From the NCBI RefSeq assembly GCF_003947455.1, contig NZ_QHJH01000010.1:1-64000 (forward strand): 64,000 nt of DNA. Reading direction: 5' to 3'. The notes below the pieces were generated by a model that was not told where the DNA came from, searched no databases, and worked only from the letters and a program-made list of their open reading frames with translations. The number at the start of each line of letters is the position of its first letter. Positions within the stretch are counted from its first letter, which is position 1. Below, one piece after another: positions 54,520-63,326 of the stretch. Source of the DNA: Streptomyces sp. WAC 04229 (GTDB lineage: Bacteria > Actinomycetota > Actinomycetes > Streptomycetales > Streptomycetaceae). Made by a program: the position numbers and the translations under genes.

Positions 54520-55761
54520 ATGACCACCGGCCACACCGCGCCGAGGACCGTGGCGACGGTCTGGGGGCTGCTGGTCCTCAACACGCTGGGTTCCACCGGG
54601 GCGGAGACCGTCGTGCCGCTCCCCCGCTCCCTCATCCAGATGGTCACCATGGGCGCGCTGGTCGCCGCGTTCGCGCTGGCGCTCGTGGTCAACCTCCGGC
54701 TGCGCGTGCGGGCAAGCTCCTTCCTCCTCCTGCTCACCCTGCTGCTGGTGCCGAGCGTGCTCTCCAGCCTGAGCCTGGAGTCCGGGTTCGGCGCGTTGTT
54801 CCGCTGCGCCCGGCTGGCGCTCTTCCTCGCCACCCTGTGGCTGCTCAGCCGCTGGTGGGACGGCGGCACGACGTTCGTCCGGCACCACATCCGGATGTAC
54901 GTGGCGGTCCTCGGGACGGTGGCCGCCGGCGCGGTCGTCTCACCGGGCAAGGCCATGCCCGACCTGTACGGCGGGCGGCTGGTCGGCGCCCTGTGGCCGC
55001 TCACCCCGCCGCAGATCGGACAGTACGCCGCGGTGGTCATCGGCCTGACCGTGCTGCTCGTGCTCGGCCACCGGACCGATAGGACCAGTGCGGCGGTGGT
55101 CGTCGTGCCGGCGCTCGTCCTGCTCATGCTGACCCATACCCGGACCGCCACGCTCGGTCTGCTCGTCGGGCTGGCCCTGGCGATCGGCTCGCTCGTCCTG
55201 ACCAGCGCCGCCGCCCGGCGGTTCTTCGTCCGGGCGGTGGGGTGCGCCGCGCTGGCGGCGGTGGTGTTCGGCTCCGCGCTGCACGCGTGGTTCCTGCGCG
55301 GCCAGAGCGAGGAGAACTTCACCAGCCTCACGGGGCGGGCCAAGGTCTGGGACGCCCTGCTGGCGGCTCCCCGGACGACTGCGGAGTACCTGTTCGGCGC
55401 GGGCCTGGGCGACAAGTCGTTCGGCGGGCTGCCGATCGACAACAGCTGGCTGGCCGTCTACCACGAGCAGGGCGTGACCGGCGTGGCACTCGTCGCGGGC
55501 ATGGTCGTCGTCCTGGGCGCCGTCGCGCTGCTGCGGCCGCCCTCGCTGTCGAGGGCCTGCGCGATCTTCCTGATCAGCTACTGCGCGATCGCGTCGTACA
55601 CCGAGGCGGGGCTGGGCGACGCCTCGCCGTATCTGCTGCACCTGGCCGTGGCCGCGTCGCTCCTGGCGGTTCCCGCCCCGGCGGCCGCTCCCCTGCCGAC
55701 GCCGGGAGCCCCCGGCCGACACGTACCGCGATGGGCCCGCAGCACACCGGAGGTGACCTGA
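54520..55761 (+). CDS. wzy: O-antigen ligase/polymerase family (Wzy-like)
   Basis: A 413-residue integral membrane protein with about ten hydrophobic helices and the Wzy_C/O-antigen-ligase loop (LTHTRTATLGLLVGLALAIG; then SLTGRAKVWDALL and IDNSWLAVYHEQGVTG). The start ATG 54520 follows the previous stop by one base. Such proteins polymerise flipped repeat units on the outer face of the membrane. Proteins of this class are poorly conserved, so the assignment rests on topology, these motifs and context. Confidence 0.82.
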   Translation: MTTGHTAPRTVATVWGLLVLNTLGSTGAETVVPLPRSLIQMVTMGALVAAFALALVVNLRLRVRASSFLLLLTLLLVPSVLSSLSLESGFGALFRCARLALFLATLWLLSRWWDGGTTFVRHHIRMYVAVLGTVAAGAVVSPGKAMPDLYGGRLVGALWPLTPPQIGQYAAVVIGLTVLLVLGHRTDRTSAAVVVVPALVLLMLTHTRTATLGLLVGLALAIGSLVLTSAAARRFFVRAVGCAALAAVVFGSALHAWFLRGQSEENFTSLTGRAKVWDALLAAPRTTAEYLFGAGLGDKSFGGLPIDNSWLAVYHEQGVTGVALVAGMVVVLGAVALLRPPSLSRACAIFLISYCAIASYTEAGLGDASPYLLHLAVAASLLAVPAPAAAPLPTPGAPGRHVPRWARSTPEVT

Positions 55762-55762
55762 G

Positions 55763-57004
55763 ATGCACGTGCTCGTGGCGCACAACCGCTACGCCTCGGC
55801 GCAGCCGAGCGGGGAGAACAAGGTCGTCGACCAGGAGGTGGCGCTGCTGCGCGGGGCCGGGCACCGGGTCGAGCTGTTCGAGCGGCGCAGCGACGAGATC
55901 GCGGCCCGGTCGCTGCCGGGCAAGGTCGCGGTGCCGCTCCTCGTGCCGTGGAATCCGGCGGTGCGGGCGGAGCTCGCCGCGCGGCTCCGTGCCCAGCGGC
56001 CGGACGTGGTGCACATCCACAACGTCTTCCCGCTCCTGTCGCCGGCGGTGCTGGCCGCGTGTGCCGACGCGGGTGTGCCCGCCGTCGCCACGCTGCACAA
56101 CTACACCCAGGTGTGCCCGCCGGGCACCCTGCAGCGGGACGGCCGGCCGTGCACCGAGTGCGTCGGGTCCGGTCCGCTGCCCGCGGTCCGGCACGGCTGC
56201 TACCGGAACTCCCGGCTGGCGACGGTGCCGCTCGCGGTCAGCATGTCGGTCAACCGGCGGCGCTGGTGGTCCGGCGTGGAGCGGTTCTTCTGCATCTCCG
56301 CGGCGCAGCGCGACGTGCTGGTCGGAGCGGGCATGCCGCCCGAACGGCTGTCGGTGAAGCACAACTTCGTGCCCGATCCGGGCGCCCGGCGGACGGGCCC
56401 CGGCGAGCACCTGCTCTTCCTCGGCCGCCTCGCGGAGGCCAAGGGGGTGCGGCTGCTGATGGCCGCGTGGGACGAGATCGCCGCCGGCGGTGGCGTGGGC
56501 GTGCCGCTCGTGATCGCCGGCGCGGGGCCGCTGGAGCGGGAGGTGGCCGCCTGGGCGGCGGGCCGGGACGACGTGCGGTACGTCGGCCTGTACGACCCGG
56601 CCCAGTGCCGGGAGGCCGTCGCGCGGTCGGTCGCCGTGGTGGCGCCGTCCACCTGGCTGGAGGCGTTCGGCCTGGTGGTCGTGGAGGCGATGGCCGCGGG
56701 GGTCCCGGCCGTCGCCGCCGGTCACGGCGCCTTCGTGGAACTCGTCGAGGACGGGGTGAGCGGGCTGCTGCACCGGCCGGGCGAGCCCGCCTCGCTCGCC
56801 TCGTGCCTGCGCCGGATCACGGCCGGGGCGTCCCGCAACCGGGAGATGGGGCAGGCGGCCCGGCTCCGCTACGAGCAGGGCTTCAGCCCGGTCGTCGGGC
56901 TGGAACGCCTGTTGGAGGGGTACCGCACCGCGATCGCGGATCGGTCAGCACTGGCCCGGGGCGGGCGCGCCCGCGCGGGCAGGGGGGATGGGAACAGCAC
57001 ATGA
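55763..57004 (+). CDS. GT4 family glycosyltransferase
   Basis: A 413-residue GT-B glycosyltransferase. N-terminal AHNRYASAQPSGENKVVDQE and VVHIHNVFPLLSPAVL; a cysteine-bearing loop (CPPGTLQRDGRPCTEC) typical of capsule enzymes of this subgroup; and donor domain LLFLGRLAEAKGVRLLM, APSTWLEAFGLVVVEAMA. It starts one base after the Wzy stop and overlaps the next gene by ATGA. Its donor is unknown. Confidence 0.9.
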   Translation: MHVLVAHNRYASAQPSGENKVVDQEVALLRGAGHRVELFERRSDEIAARSLPGKVAVPLLVPWNPAVRAELAARLRAQRPDVVHIHNVFPLLSPAVLAACADAGVPAVATLHNYTQVCPPGTLQRDGRPCTECVGSGPLPAVRHGCYRNSRLATVPLAVSMSVNRRRWWSGVERFFCISAAQRDVLVGAGMPPERLSVKHNFVPDPGARRTGPGEHLLFLGRLAEAKGVRLLMAAWDEIAAGGGVGVPLVIAGAGPLEREVAAWAAGRDDVRYVGLYDPAQCREAVARSVAVVAPSTWLEAFGLVVVEAMAAGVPAVAAGHGAFVELVEDGVSGLLHRPGEPASLASCLRRITAGASRNREMGQAARLRYEQGFSPVVGLERLLEGYRTAIADRSALARGGRARAGRGDGNST

Positions 57005-58236
57005 CAAGATGCCGACTCTGCGGCTCCGAGGCGACGGAGAGCGTCGTCGACCTGGGGGCGACACCACCGTGCGAGAGCTTCCTCTCGGCGGAGCAACTGG
57101 CCCAGCCGGAGCCGACATACCCGCTCCACCTGCGGGTCTGCACCGACTGCTGGCTCGCGCAGATACCTCCGCTGATCACGCCTGAGGAGACGTTCACGCA
57201 GTACGCGTACTTCTCCTCCTACTCGACCTCCTGGGTGGAGCACGCGCGCACCTTCGTCGCCGACGCCGCGGCGCGGCTGGACCTGGGCCCCGCCGCCTTC
57301 GTGGTCGAGGTCGCCAGCAACGACGGGTACCTGCTGAGGCACGTGACGGACCGCGGGATCCGCTGCCTGGGCATCGAGCCCTCGGTGAACGTCGGCGCCG
57401 CGGCGCGGGAGGCGGGTGTGCCCACGCTCACGGCGTTCCTGGATCCGGAGACCGGCACCGCGGTCCGCGCCGAGCACGGCCCGGCGGACCTGGTCGTGGC
57501 CAACAACGTGTACGCGCACATCCCCGACGTGGTCGGGTTCACCCAGGGGCTGCGCGCCCTGGTCGCCGACGACGGCTGGGTCTCGATCGAGGTGCAGCAC
57601 CTGCTGACGCTGATCGAGGAGAACCAGTACGACACGATCTACCACGAGCACTTCCAGTACTACACGGTCGCGTCCGCGATCCGGGCGCTGGCGAGCGGCG
57701 GGCTCGCCCTCGTGGACGTCGAGCTGCTGCCCACGCACGGCGGTTCCATCCGGCTGTGGGCCCGGCCGGCCGAGGCGGCGGGCGAGCCGACCCGGCGGGT
57801 GGCCGACGTGCTGGCCCGGGAGAAGGCCGCCGGGCTGCAGGAGCTGTCCGGGTACACCGAGTTCTCCGCCCGGGTGGCCAAGGTGCGCCGGGACCTGCTG
57901 CGGTTCCTCGTCGAGGCGGCCGAGCGCGGCGAGACCGTGGTCGGCTACGGCGCGCCGGGCAAGGGCAACACCCTGCTCAACCACTGCGGCATCCGGCCCG
58001 ACCTGCTGCCGTACACGGTCGACCGCAACCCGTACAAGCACGGCAGGTTCACCCCGGGCACCCGCATCCCGATCCTGCCGCCCGAGCAGATCGGCACCGA
58101 CCGCCCGGACTACGTCCTCGTCCTCCCCTGGAACCTGCGGGACGAGCTGGTCGAGCAGTTGTCCTTCGTGCACGACTGGGGCGGCCGGCTGGTCTTCCCC
58201 ATTCCGGAACTGAGCATTGTCGAGGTCAAGCGATGA
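57001..58236 (+). CDS. SAM-dependent sugar C-methyltransferase
   Basis: A 411-residue three-domain methyltransferase of the NovU/TylC3/EvaC kind. It starts with a zinc-binding domain (CRLCGSEATESVVDLGATP, VCTDCWLAQ), followed by the SAM domain (VVEVASNDGYLLRHV, LVVANNVYAHIPDV) and a C-terminal domain with YGAPGKGNTLLNHCGI. The IYHEHFQYYT segment carries the conserved Tyr/His base residues of C-3 methyltransferases. It likely methylates a carbon of a keto-sugar bound to a nucleotide, matching the cytidylyltransferase that follows with a four-base overlap. Confidence 0.88.
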   Translation: MTRCRLCGSEATESVVDLGATPPCESFLSAEQLAQPEPTYPLHLRVCTDCWLAQIPPLITPEETFTQYAYFSSYSTSWVEHARTFVADAAARLDLGPAAFVVEVASNDGYLLRHVTDRGIRCLGIEPSVNVGAAAREAGVPTLTAFLDPETGTAVRAEHGPADLVVANNVYAHIPDVVGFTQGLRALVADDGWVSIEVQHLLTLIEENQYDTIYHEHFQYYTVASAIRALASGGLALVDVELLPTHGGSIRLWARPAEAAGEPTRRVADVLAREKAAGLQELSGYTEFSARVAKVRRDLLRFLVEAAERGETVVGYGAPGKGNTLLNHCGIRPDLLPYTVDRNPYKHGRFTPGTRIPILPPEQIGTDRPDYVLVLPWNLRDELVEQLSFVHDWGGRLVFPIPELSIVEVKR

Positions 58237-59027
58237 AGGTCGTCCTGTTCTGCGGCGGTTACGGCATGCGGATGCGCAGCGGCACCTCCGACGACGTGCC
58301 CAAGCCGATGGCGATGGTCGGCCCGCGCCCGCTGATCTGGCACGTCATGCGGTACTACGCGCACTTCGGGCACACCGAGTTCATCCTGTGCCTCGGGTAC
58401 GGCGCGCACCACATCAAGGACTTCTTCCTCAACTACGAGGAGACGACGTCCAACGACTTCGTCCTGCGCGGCGGGCGCACCGAGCTGCTGTCCACGGACA
58501 TCTCCGACTGGACGATCACGTTCGCGCAGACCGGCATCGAGTCGCCGATCGGGGAACGCCTGCGCCGGGTGCGCCACCACCTGGACGGCGACGAGATGTT
58601 CCTCGCCAACTACGCCGACGTGCTCACCGACGCCCCGCTGCCGGAGATGATCGACCGGTTCGCCGCGCGCGATGCCGGGGCGTCGATGATGGTCGTCCCG
58701 CCGCAGTCGTCGTTCCACTGCGTGGAGCTGGGCGAGGACGGCCTGGTGGGCGGCATCACCGCGGTCGGCGAACTGCCGCTGTGGGAGAACGGCGGCTACT
58801 TCGTGCTCCGTCAGGAAGTCTTCGACCACATACCGGAGAACGGCGACCTGGTCGCCGACGGATGCGCCCAACTGGCCAAGCGGGGAAGGCTGGTGGCGCA
58901 CCAGCACCGCGGCTTCTGGAAGCCCACCGACACGGTGAAGGAGCGGGCCGCGCTCGACGCCGCCTACGCCCAGGGCGACCGTCCGTGGGCCGTGTGGGAG
59001 CGGGCCGGCGTCGGAGCGGGCGCGTGA
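58233..59027 (+). CDS. rfbF: Glucose-1-phosphate cytidylyltransferase-like (RfbF)
   Basis: A 264-residue nucleotidyltransferase. The nucleotide loop is a variant, LFCGGYGMRMR then DDVPKPMAMVG. PLIWHVMRYYAHFGH, LCLGYGAHHIKDFF and TGIESPIGERLRRV match RfbF, which makes CDP-glucose. LANYADVLTD supplies the metal-binding Asp. CDP-glucose normally enters branched or 3,6-dideoxy sugar routes, but no CDP-glucose 4,6-dehydratase is visible here. It overlaps its neighbours by ATGA/GTGA-type junctions. Confidence 0.88.
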   Translation: MKVVLFCGGYGMRMRSGTSDDVPKPMAMVGPRPLIWHVMRYYAHFGHTEFILCLGYGAHHIKDFFLNYEETTSNDFVLRGGRTELLSTDISDWTITFAQTGIESPIGERLRRVRHHLDGDEMFLANYADVLTDAPLPEMIDRFAARDAGASMMVVPPQSSFHCVELGEDGLVGGITAVGELPLWENGGYFVLRQEVFDHIPENGDLVADGCAQLAKRGRLVAHQHRGFWKPTDTVKERAALDAAYAQGDRPWAVWERAGVGAGA

Positions 59028-59671
59028 TCGGGCTCGGAGCCGGACCCCTGGACCGGATCGTCGCGGTGGGCGCGCACTGCGACGACATCGCCATCGGTGC
59101 CGGCGGCACCTTGCTCACGCTGTGCACCGCGCGGCCGGGTGTCCGCGTCGACGCGCTGGTGCTGTCCGGTGGTGGCGGCGAGCGGGAGCAGGAGGAGCAG
59201 GCCGCGCTCGACGCCTTCTGCCCGGGCGCCGATCTGCGGCTGACCGTGCTCAAGCTGCCGGACGGCCGGATGCCCGCGCACTGGGAGGAGGCCAAGGCCG
59301 CGGTCGAGGAGCTGCGCGAGCGGGCCGAACCGGATCTCGTGCTGGCGCCGCGCACCGACGACGCGCACCAGGACCACCGCAACCTGGCGGAGCTGATGAC
59401 CACCGCGTTCCGCGACCACCTGGTGCTCCGTTACGAGATCGCGAAGTGGGACGGCGATCTCGGGCGCCCGGTGGCCTACCAGCCGCTGTCGCCGGAGATC
59501 GCGGAGCGGAAGGTACGGCTGCTCCAGGAGCACTACCCCTCGCAGCGGCACCGGCCCTGGTACGACCGGGAGGCCTTCCTCGGTCTCGCCCGGATCCGCG
59601 GCATCGAATGCCACGCGCGCTACGCCGAGGCGTTCGCCGTCACCAAACTCACTCTCAACCTGGGGGGTTGA
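59024..59671 (+). CDS. PIG-L family deacetylase
   Basis: A 215-residue LmbE/PIG-L zinc deacetylase-like protein starting at GTG 59024. Metal ligands are AHCDDIAIGAGGTL (His and Asp) and the third His in DAHQDHRNL. VLAPRTDD is the conserved middle. Family members remove N-acetyl groups from amino sugars. In this block it may act on the CDP-linked sugar or a related intermediate. Confidence 0.9.
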   Translation: MIGLGAGPLDRIVAVGAHCDDIAIGAGGTLLTLCTARPGVRVDALVLSGGGGEREQEEQAALDAFCPGADLRLTVLKLPDGRMPAHWEEAKAAVEELRERAEPDLVLAPRTDDAHQDHRNLAELMTTAFRDHLVLRYEIAKWDGDLGRPVAYQPLSPEIAERKVRLLQEHYPSQRHRPWYDREAFLGLARIRGIECHARYAEAFAVTKLTLNLGG

Positions 59672-59677
59672 ACAACC

Positions 59678-60703
59678 TTGCGCGTACTGCTGACCGGACA
59701 CCAGGGCTATCTGGGCACCGTGATGGCGCCCGTCCTCACCGCCGCCGGGCACGAGGTCGTCGGTCTCGACGCCGGCCTGTTCGCCGACTGCCTGCTGGGC
59801 CCCTCGCCCGAGGACCCGCCCGGGCACCGGGTCGACCTGCGTGACGTCACGGCGGAGCACGTGAGCGGGGTGGACGCCGTGATCCACCTGGCCGCGCTCT
59901 CCAACGACCCACTGGGCTCCCTGGCGCCGGAGCTGACGTACGACATCAACCACCACGCGTCCGTGCGGTTGGCCCGGCTCGCCCGTGACGCCGGGGTGCG
60001 GCGCTTCCTGTACGCGTCGACCTGCTCGGTCTACGGCGCCGCGGGCGGCGGCGAGCTGGTGGCCGAGGACGCCCCGCTGCGGCCTGTGACGCCGTACGCG
60101 GAGTCCAAGGTGCGGGTGGAGGACGACCTGCACGCGCTGTGCGACGGCGACTTCAGCCCGGTGTACATGCGCAACGCCACCGCCTTCGGCCATTCGCCCC
60201 GGCTGCGCGCCGACATCGTGCTGAACAACCTGGTGGGCCACGCGCTGCTGTCCGGCGAGGTGCTGGTGCTCTCGGACGGCACCCCCTGGCGTCCGCTGGT
60301 GCACGCCGTGGACATCGCCCGGGCCTTCACGGCCGCGCTGACCGCGCCCCGGGAGGCGGTGCACGACCGGGCGTTCAACATCGGCAGCGAGGTCAACAAC
60401 GTCACGGTTGCCGAGATCGCCGAGCAGGTCGCGGCGGCGGTGCCGGACTCACGCGTGGTGATCACCGGGGAGACCGGTGCCGATCCGAGGTCGTACCGGG
60501 TGGACTTCTCGCGGTTCCGCGCCGCGGTGCCCGGCTTCGACTGCGAGTGGACGGTCAAGCAGGGCGCGCTCGAACTCGCCGACGCCTACCGGAAGCACGG
60601 GCTGACCCGGGAGGACTTCGAGCGCCGCTTCACCCGGCTGGCCGTGCTGCGTGCGGCCGCCGACGCCGGCTCCGTGGACGACACCCTGCGGTGGCGCGGA
60701 TGA
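59678..60703 (+). CDS. NAD-dependent epimerase/dehydratase
   Basis: A 341-residue extended SDR starting at TTG 59678, with GGGGGG ten bases upstream. Motifs: GHQGYLGTVM (NAD loop), VIHLAALSNDP, STCSVYG, catalytic YAESK and FNIGSEVNNVTVAEIA. It belongs to the broad NAD-dependent sugar epimerase/dehydratase family and probably modifies the nucleotide sugar produced in this block, possibly as 4-epimerase, reductase or dehydratase. Confidence 0.9.
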   Translation: MRVLLTGHQGYLGTVMAPVLTAAGHEVVGLDAGLFADCLLGPSPEDPPGHRVDLRDVTAEHVSGVDAVIHLAALSNDPLGSLAPELTYDINHHASVRLARLARDAGVRRFLYASTCSVYGAAGGGELVAEDAPLRPVTPYAESKVRVEDDLHALCDGDFSPVYMRNATAFGHSPRLRADIVLNNLVGHALLSGEVLVLSDGTPWRPLVHAVDIARAFTAALTAPREAVHDRAFNIGSEVNNVTVAEIAEQVAAAVPDSRVVITGETGADPRSYRVDFSRFRAAVPGFDCEWTVKQGALELADAYRKHGLTREDFERRFTRLAVLRAAADAGSVDDTLRWRG

Positions 60704-61998
60704 CGACGGCCGGCGCGCAGCCGGTGACGGCGGTCGGTGAGCGGATGCACGCGCTGGTGGAGCGGATGTATCCGCTGTGCCGGAGCATCACGGGCGACGG
60801 GGTGCGGGCCACCCTGGAGATCGTGGACGAGTACCTGCCGCTGCGGGTGCACGAGGTGCCGACGGGGACGCAGGTGCTCGACTGGACGGTGCCGCAGGAG
60901 TGGAACATCCGCGACGCGTACATCGCCGACGCGCACGGCAACCGGGTCGTCGACTTCGCCGCGTCCAGCCTCCACGTGCTCGGCTACAGCGTCCCGGTGT
61001 CGGCGACGATGCCGCTCGCCGAACTGCGCGCGCACCTGCACACCCTGCCGGACCACCCTGCCTGGGTGCCGTACCGCACCAGCTACTACAAGCCGGACTG
61101 GGGTTTCTGCCTGGCCCAGGACACCCTGGACGCGCTGCCGGACGGGGACTACGAGGTCCGGATCGACTCCACTCTCGCGGACGGCCACCTCACCTACGCC
61201 GAGCACGTGGTCCCCGGGCAGGTCCCCGACGAGGTGATCGTCTCCTGCCACGTCTGCCACCCGTCGCTGGCCAACGACAACCTGGCCGGCATCGCGGTGG
61301 CGACGTTCCTGGCGCGGGAGCTGGCGCAGCGGACGCCGTACTACACGTACCGGTTCCTGTTCGCGCCCGGCACCATCGGGGCCATCACCTGGCTGGCCCG
61401 CAACGCGGAGCGTGTGGAACGGGTCAGGCACGGCCTGGTGCTGGCCTGCGCGGGCGACCGGGGGCGGCTGACCTACAAACGGAGCAGGCGCGGTGACGCG
61501 GGCATCGACCGGGTGATGCGGCACGTGCTGGAAACCTCCGAACGCCCGCACCGTGTCACCGAGTTCACACCGTACGGATACGACGAGCGCCAGTTCTGCT
61601 CGCCCGGCTTCGACCTCGGCGTGGGCTCGCTCACCCGCACCCCGTACGCCGGCTACCCCGAGTACCACACCTCGGCGGACAATCTGGACTTCGTCTCCCC
61701 CCGGGCGATGGAGGACACGCTCGCCGTCTGCCGTGAGGCGTTCGCCGTGCTGGACCGCGACCGGCGGTACGTCAATCTCAGCCCCTACGGCGAACCGCAG
61801 CTGGGGCGGCGCGGGTTGTACGACTCGGTCGGCGGCCGCAGCGACGCCAAGCAGGCCCAGATGGCCATGCTCTGGGTGCTCAGCCTCTCCGACGGCGAGC
61901 ACGGTCTGCTGGACATCGCCGAGCGGTCCGGGCTCCCGTTCGACACCGTCGCCGACGCGGCCGACGCCCTGCACGGCGCAGGGCTGCTCAAGGCATGA
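60700..61998 (+). CDS. DUF4910 aminopeptidase-like protein with C-terminal winged helix
   Basis: A 432-residue protein of the DUF4910/DUF2172 family. MYPLCRSITGDGVRATL and EWNIRDAYIAD are diagnostic. The M28-peptidase-like core has metal-binding motifs SCHVCHPSLANDN and EYHTSADNLDFV. The last ~65 residues form a small winged helix (QMAMLWVLSLSDGEHGLLDI). These proteins nearly always sit beside PIG-L, epimerase and C-methyltransferase genes in polysaccharide loci, as here. Activity is unknown; hydrolysis of an amide in sugar synthesis is one idea. Confidence 0.9.
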   Translation: MTTAGAQPVTAVGERMHALVERMYPLCRSITGDGVRATLEIVDEYLPLRVHEVPTGTQVLDWTVPQEWNIRDAYIADAHGNRVVDFAASSLHVLGYSVPVSATMPLAELRAHLHTLPDHPAWVPYRTSYYKPDWGFCLAQDTLDALPDGDYEVRIDSTLADGHLTYAEHVVPGQVPDEVIVSCHVCHPSLANDNLAGIAVATFLARELAQRTPYYTYRFLFAPGTIGAITWLARNAERVERVRHGLVLACAGDRGRLTYKRSRRGDAGIDRVMRHVLETSERPHRVTEFTPYGYDERQFCSPGFDLGVGSLTRTPYAGYPEYHTSADNLDFVSPRAMEDTLAVCREAFAVLDRDRRYVNLSPYGEPQLGRRGLYDSVGGRSDAKQAQMAMLWVLSLSDGEHGLLDIAERSGLPFDTVADAADALHGAGLLKA

Positions 61999-63326
61999 CG
62001 CCCATGCCCACCGGAGGGAAGAAGACGACGACGGCCTCGGCGGACGAGGCCGGACCCGCCCGGCGCGGCGGCACGCGGGCCATGGCGGGCATGGCCGGCC
62101 GGCTGTCCTGGGGGCTGGCCGACCAGGCGGCCTCCAGCATCTCCAACTTCGCGGTGGGGATCTACGTGGCCCGCTCGCTGGGGCTGACCGCGTTCGGCGT
62201 GTTCAGCCTGGCCTGGGTGACGTACGGCGTGGTGCTCAGCGTCTCGCGCGGGCTGGCCACCGACCCGCTCGTGGTGCGCTTCAGCGGTGTGCCGGAGGCG
62301 TCCTGGCGCGGGGCGGTGGACCGGTCGTCGGGCACCGCGCTCGGTGTCGGTACCGCCGTCGGCGCGGTCTGTCTGGTGGTCGGCCTGGGTATGGGCGGCC
62401 GGGTGGGACCCGCGTTCGCCGGCCTCGGCCTCATGCTGCCCGGGCTGCTGCTGCAGGACGCCTGGCGGTACTCGTTCTTCGCCGCAGGCCAGGGGCGCAA
62501 GGCGTTCGTGAACGACGTCGTCTGGGGTGTCGCGCTCGTCCCCGCCATGGTGGTGGCGGCCCGTGTGGCCAGCGTGACCGCGTTCGTGGTCGCGTGGGGC
62601 ACGTCCGCCGCGGTGGCCGCCGTGTACGGCTGCTTCCAGTCCGGCATCCGGCCCAGGTTCGGCGGGGCACGCGACTGGCTGCGCGACCACCGCGACCTCG
62701 GTTACCGGTACCTGGTGGAGAACGTCGGCGTCAGCGGCTCCAGCCAGCTGCGGGCGTACGGGCTCGGCGTGATCGTCGGCGTCGGTGCGGTGGGGGTGAT
62801 CCGGGGCGCCGAACTACTGCTCGGCCCCTTCCTCGCGGTGCTGATGGGGCTGTCGCTGGTGACCGTGGCGGAGGCGGCCCGGGTCCTGCGGGAGGCCCCG
62901 CGGCGGCTGGGCAGGTTCTGCCTCCTCCTGGGCGGCGGGCAGGCCGTCGGCGCCCTGCTCTGGGGCGCGGCGCTGCTGCTGGTCCCGGACCGGCTCGGCG
63001 AGCTGGTACTCGGTGACGTCTGGTCCGCCGCGTCGGCCATCGTCGTGCCGGTCACGCTCGGTGTCGCGGGCGCCGGCCTCGGCACCGGTGCGGCGGCCGG
63101 GCTGCGCGCGCTCGCCGCGGCCCGGCGCAGCCTGCGCTGCCAGCTGTTCGCCTCCGTCTGCTACGTCGGCGGAGGGCTCGGTGGTGCCTTCGCGGCCGGC
63201 ACGGCCGGTTCCGCCTGGGGCGTCGCCACCGCCGCCGCCTGTGGCTCCGCCGTCTGGTGGCTGCAGCTGCGGGCCGCGCTGCGCGAGCGCCACCACCATT
63301 CCATCCGTGAAGTGAGGACGCCATGA
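61995..63326 (+). CDS. wzx: Wzx-like lipid-linked repeat-unit flippase
   Basis: A 443-residue membrane protein with 12-14 hydrophobic segments. The first part (SWGLADQAASSISNFAVGIY, VARSLGLTAFGVFSLAWV) matches Wzx/RfbX polysaccharide flippases of the MOP superfamily. It would turn lipid-linked units to the outside for the Wzy-like polymerase. The ATG overlaps the DUF4910 stop. Confidence 0.87.
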   Translation: MTPMPTGGKKTTTASADEAGPARRGGTRAMAGMAGRLSWGLADQAASSISNFAVGIYVARSLGLTAFGVFSLAWVTYGVVLSVSRGLATDPLVVRFSGVPEASWRGAVDRSSGTALGVGTAVGAVCLVVGLGMGGRVGPAFAGLGLMLPGLLLQDAWRYSFFAAGQGRKAFVNDVVWGVALVPAMVVAARVASVTAFVVAWGTSAAVAAVYGCFQSGIRPRFGGARDWLRDHRDLGYRYLVENVGVSGSSQLRAYGLGVIVGVGAVGVIRGAELLLGPFLAVLMGLSLVTVAEAARVLREAPRRLGRFCLLLGGGQAVGALLWGAALLLVPDRLGELVLGDVWSAASAIVVPVTLGVAGAGLGTGAAAGLRALAAARRSLRCQLFASVCYVGGGLGGAFAAGTAGSAWGVATAAACGSAVWWLQLRAALRERHHHSIREVRTP

